A DNA stretch of 64,000 nt from Prunella strophiata. Its lineage: Eukaryota > Chordata > Aves > Passeriformes > Prunellidae. Every line of letters starts with the position of its first letter. Position 1 is the stretch's first letter. Positions 60,370 to 64,000 of the stretch are shown here, piece by piece. The stretch is from NCBI GenBank assembly GCA_036583965.1, contig JAZBQD010000018.1, positions 14,672,867 to 14,736,866 on the forward strand. Direction: 5' to 3'. Both the position numbers and the translations under genes were made by a program. The notes beneath the pieces are model-generated. The model was given only the letters and a program-made list of their open reading frames with translations. It was not told the origin of the DNA and searched no databases.

Positions 60370-61524
60370 GACAAGGAAAAATACTTTAATTTTGAGCATA
60401 ACTGCAAAGATGTTTGTAGAACTGCACTAACCATATGCACAGGGCTCACTGGTGAATAACAAAAGACAGGGAGAATGTGTGACTGGACTGAGGAATTCAG
60501 TGAGCTGATGTGATCACTACATATTAGAAAAGGCAGCTGTAGGACATTGGTAAAAAGAAAAAAACCTATTGCTCTTCTGCTGTTCATGAACCAACCAGAG
60601 GCCAAAGAATTGCAAGGATCCCACCAAAAATTATTAATTAACTCTTCAAAAGACAGAGTTATTCTCAGCTGGCTTAAAAGAAGCCGATAGTTCAGCACTG
60701 GGTATGCCTGCATTCCATGGTTTTTTTTCTTTCCCATGTTCTCCAGAGTCTTCCTTTGCTCTTTGTTTAAGGCGTGGAAGAAACTGAACTTTGGAGAGTA
60801 AGTAAATCAGATTTAATTAGTCATCACAAGGCAATGGGCTCTTAGTGAGTTCTCAGTAGCAGAGAGCCCTGACAATGAATGTGTGTGTGTTACATTTGTT
60901 TCCGTTTGCACTTTGAGGAGGAAATTACCTTGCAGGTTTCAGGGAACCTGGCAGTCCCACAAAGTATTGGAAAAGGTTGCTCACATGACAAAAGCTTTTA
61001 GGCCAATTTTAAATGTCACTATTTTCTTGCTTAACCCAAAATCGTCAAATTTTTAACAAACAGGTTTGAGCAGCTTTTAAATAAAAAACTTCCACATTTC
61101 ATAAAATGTTACACCAATCACATTGGTAAATTCTCTGTATAAGTATTTTTTTTAAAAAAATAAGTTAAACACTTGAAAGTTGCAACCAATCCAAATTAGC
61201 ATTGCTAGTATAATCTTATTTAAGAACTCAGTTTGAGTGAATCCTGAGGGCTCATTTATGTTCCTTCCTAAAGACCCTGTCTTATTCAGCGAACAGAACA
61301 AATAGTGGCCAAATAATGGGAATTTTTTTTTTTTTCTCCCCAGGTTCATGCTGGAGTGAGCCATTATGAACACTGGTTTTGCAATATTTAGTTGCAAAAC
61401 TAAGACTGCCTTGAAACTCACAGCTCATCCTCAACATAGCTCATCCCTCATCTTCCCTTTCCCTGCCAAATTTAAGCTCTCTTAAGTTCACTCTTCATGA
61501 GTGAACAGGAGCATTAGAGCTTCT

Positions 61525-61525
<1 letters not shown>

Positions 61526-61559
<34 letters not shown>
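61526..61559 (+). repeat. A34 tract
   Basis: Homopolymer in upstream intergenic DNA; no retroposed body recognised before it. Confidence 0.95.
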
Positions 61560-61561
<2 letters not shown>

Positions 61562-63961
61562 TTTCTATTATTTTCAACCCTGAAAAATAAATGCATTATT
61601 TTTATCCTCTTTTCAGATACACATAAGTTGTTTCACTGATATTTTCTACATATACTCTGCCCAAAGCATACACCAAGTACAATTAATGTTTGATGATGTT
61701 CTAAACACATAAAATCAATATAATCTCAATGGGGGATGTACTGGGCAACTTGAATTACAAGTGATGATCTCAGTACACTAATAATATAGTTTAAAGGACC
61801 AAAGCATCCATTGCACATCAAGAGATTCCTGCTGTTGTTGGAGGTGTCAGAGAGAAGGGAAAGGCTTTAAATACCACAGACAGTGGCTCTTTAGAAAGGG
61901 GTGAAAATGAAAAAAAATAAAATAAGGCACACATTTCACATTACAAAAAAAAAAAATAAGGCCCACTCTTCAGACAAAGAGTAGCTTTTAGTGTAAAGTA
62001 TTTTATCTGGATGTCTAAAAGTACCATATTTTTACAGACAAGGATCAAACATTCAGTATGGACATTACCCCAGAAGGCCCCAGAAGAAAACTGCACATAG
62101 CAAGGGATAGCAGTGGTGCCTTATTCTGCCTGAAAACCTGTAGTAAAGAGGCCTCACACTGAGTGCACAGCTGGCCCATTTGCACAGAACTTGACAGGAT
62201 CTTGGGGGACCCTAAAGCTCCTCCACCCTGCTCATGTGCCCAAGGCTGCAGCACCTGGCAGACAGCGCTGATGGACCACGTTCACTTGTCAGAGAGCAAC
62301 CAGATGGAGGATTGCAATTTATGGCCTGCAGGCTTGCACTGTGATCTAATCAAATCTTGCACAAAATAGGTCAAGGTTGGTCAGTGTTCAGATGAGGTAC
62401 ACTCTAGGGAAAACATGGATACTGTAAGAAACAGTTTAGGATTCAGATTTAGGATTCATCTGACAGAGCTCCCAAGGCACAGTCCCAATTTTAGGCTAGA
62501 TTCCCAGACGGCTGAGGTACCCAAACAGGTCCCTGGTCTGTTATGCAGAAGGGGCACTGTACTGCTGGAACCACATTTCTCATTTTTCAGACCAGAAATA
62601 AAATTACAGTCATGCCTTGTGATTAATTAAATAAATCATGCTTGTCTTTGCTTGTGGACATGACATTTTCAGAGGCAACATAAATGGAGAAAAGGAGCTT
62701 GTTTGGTTTCTATGATCCTAGTACAACCTGCTAGCCTTCTCTCTGCAAAATCCCATTCTAAAGCTTTTCAATACTAGGGCACCAGACTCAAGAAATTTAA
62801 ATTCCTCTAAGACTGCAAATACCATGAGAACTTTTGAGCAAGACACATGCAAAATAAAGCAAATTATATAATCTGTTGCTTTACAGATACATTCCTTTTC
62901 CTTTACATTCACATTTCCCATCCATTCACACTCCCACCTAACAGTCTTTACCTCAACTCATTTCCCCAGAAGCTGGTCTAATGTGGTTTCATTTTTATAA
63001 TGATTTTCAGCTCCTTGGTTTCAATTCTGTATCTTTATCTTTGCCTGAAAAATACAGTATTATTGTAGAATTTTATGGGTAACTATTATTCTCAAAAAAA
63101 ACATGCAAGCTCTTATCTCCAAATAATCAAAGATGATGACAAGTATGTTACTTGGGAAATTAAGTAGTCAGAATGTAAGAAATCAAACTGAAATTTAGCC
63201 AAGACACTGAAATTACATGATGGGCTAAACAGAAATATGATCTTCAAGGATTTTGTTAATTTCAAGTGGTCTGGACTCATTCTGCTCTCCAATTGCCCTC
63301 TCAGCAGAACACCTCCTGCATGCTCTTTGCTGCAGGATGCTGCAGAGGGAATGCTAAGGCCAAAATTAATTTATAAAGCTTGCATTCTCTCTATGATTTT
63401 ATCAGTCTACAAAAGAATTAATTTCTAGATTTTTTTTTTTTAGTCTGCAAAGCATCCCCATGTTATGTGCTTTGTTTTGACTTTTGTTTTTCTTTGCCTT
63501 ATGGTCATTCATCTTTGCTGAAAGTGAATCAGAGGAGCAATGCCTGCCTTATCGTGGGTTTGTGGTGTATAATCATGTTAAGGACAGATCACTGGTCTCC
63601 TCCTTACTCTGGTGCCATTTATAACAGACAATTACCCCTGCATGGTGCAGTTGTCAGGATCTCAGGATTGTAAATGCTCATTATCAGTACGGAGACAGCT
63701 GAATGCAGTGTTTCTCTTTAAAGCTGATTGGATTTTCCAGAGCTGTCTGTCATCCTGGAAGTTTTTCCTAGTGCAGCTCAGTTTTCCATCTACAGCCAAG
63801 TAATGTCCTTTTGTCGTGAAGCATGAGGGGCAGAATCTGGGTACTGCTCCTGCCTATTCCAGGGAATGACTACGGTCCAGAGGAAAGAACAGCAGTGTGT
63901 TGTGTTGGGTTTAAAGAAGCCCTACTAATGGCAGTGACCATGTGCAAATGCCAAAATAAGA

Positions 63962-63987
63962 GGGGGGGTGGGGGGAGGGGGTGGGGG
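63962..63987 (+). other. G-quadruplex motif
   Basis: Four G runs of 7, 6, 5 and 5 bases separated by single bases (T, A, T). This fits a very stable parallel quadruplex. It lies about 9 kb upstream of the SMAD1 CpG island. Confidence 0.85.
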
Positions 63988-64000
63988 TTTGAATGCAGTG

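Larger units (their letters stand above)
55116..64000. other. Intergenic DNA upstream of SMAD1
   Basis: Holds the possible MIR-like remnant, the pentamer repeat, the L1-like fossil, the T22-A10 and A34 tracts and the terminal G-quadruplex motif, each listed separately. No exon of a neighbouring gene was recognised. A divergent non-coding transcript from the CpG island could cross this region, but sequence alone does not show one. Confidence 0.65.

Overview
This is a vertebrate genomic window, almost certainly from a bird and probably a passerine (the passerine call is inference). It carries two CR1 LINE 3' ends with their typical terminal motif, an LTR of a type I recognise from bird endogenous retroviruses, and one widely spaced gene. 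There is no bacterial, operon, CRISPR or phage content. Nearly all of the many short open frames are chance frames in introns.

The only protein-coding gene I can support is SMAD1, on the minus strand, covering most of the window. It encodes the receptor-regulated SMAD that carries BMP signals from the type I receptor to the nucleus. Transcription runs right to left. It starts in a CpG island at about 54.3-55.1 kb with a probable non-coding exon 1. A roughly 20 kb intron follows, then exon 2 (33903-34524, start codon at 34302-34300). The remaining coding exons lie at 22175-22432, 19460-19576, 16462-16683, 14228-14485 and 12711-12854. The stop codon is at 12713-12711, and the 3' UTR probably ends near 11.47 kb. 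All six introns have GT-AG ends. Exons 2, 3, 4, 5 and 7 are intact and would give the family's exact length of 465 residues. Exon 6 is 258 nt instead of the 257 required. One extra G at 14275/14276 puts a TGA two codons later, which would remove the L3 loop and the C-terminal SSVS phosphorylation motif. This is either an assembly error, a damaging allele or a mark of a decaying copy, and it is the most consequential observation here.

Region by region: 1-11.4 kb is downstream intergenic DNA with one solo-LTR-like element (9683-10252). 11.4-54.8 kb is SMAD1, whose introns hold two CR1 3' fragments and several poly(A) and simple-repeat tracts. 54.3-55.1 kb is the CpG-island promoter, rich in short tandem repeats and flanked on its intron side by a long polypurine tract. 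55.1-64 kb is upstream intergenic DNA. It contains a heavily decayed LINE reverse-transcriptase fossil of L1/Tx1 character (about 58.64-59.58 kb), unusual in a CR1-dominated bird genome, and a four-run G-quadruplex motif at the right edge.

I did not find a previously undescribed system. The best leads are the exon 6 frameshift, the L1-like fossil and the possible regulatory features of the SMAD1 5' UTR and linker exon.
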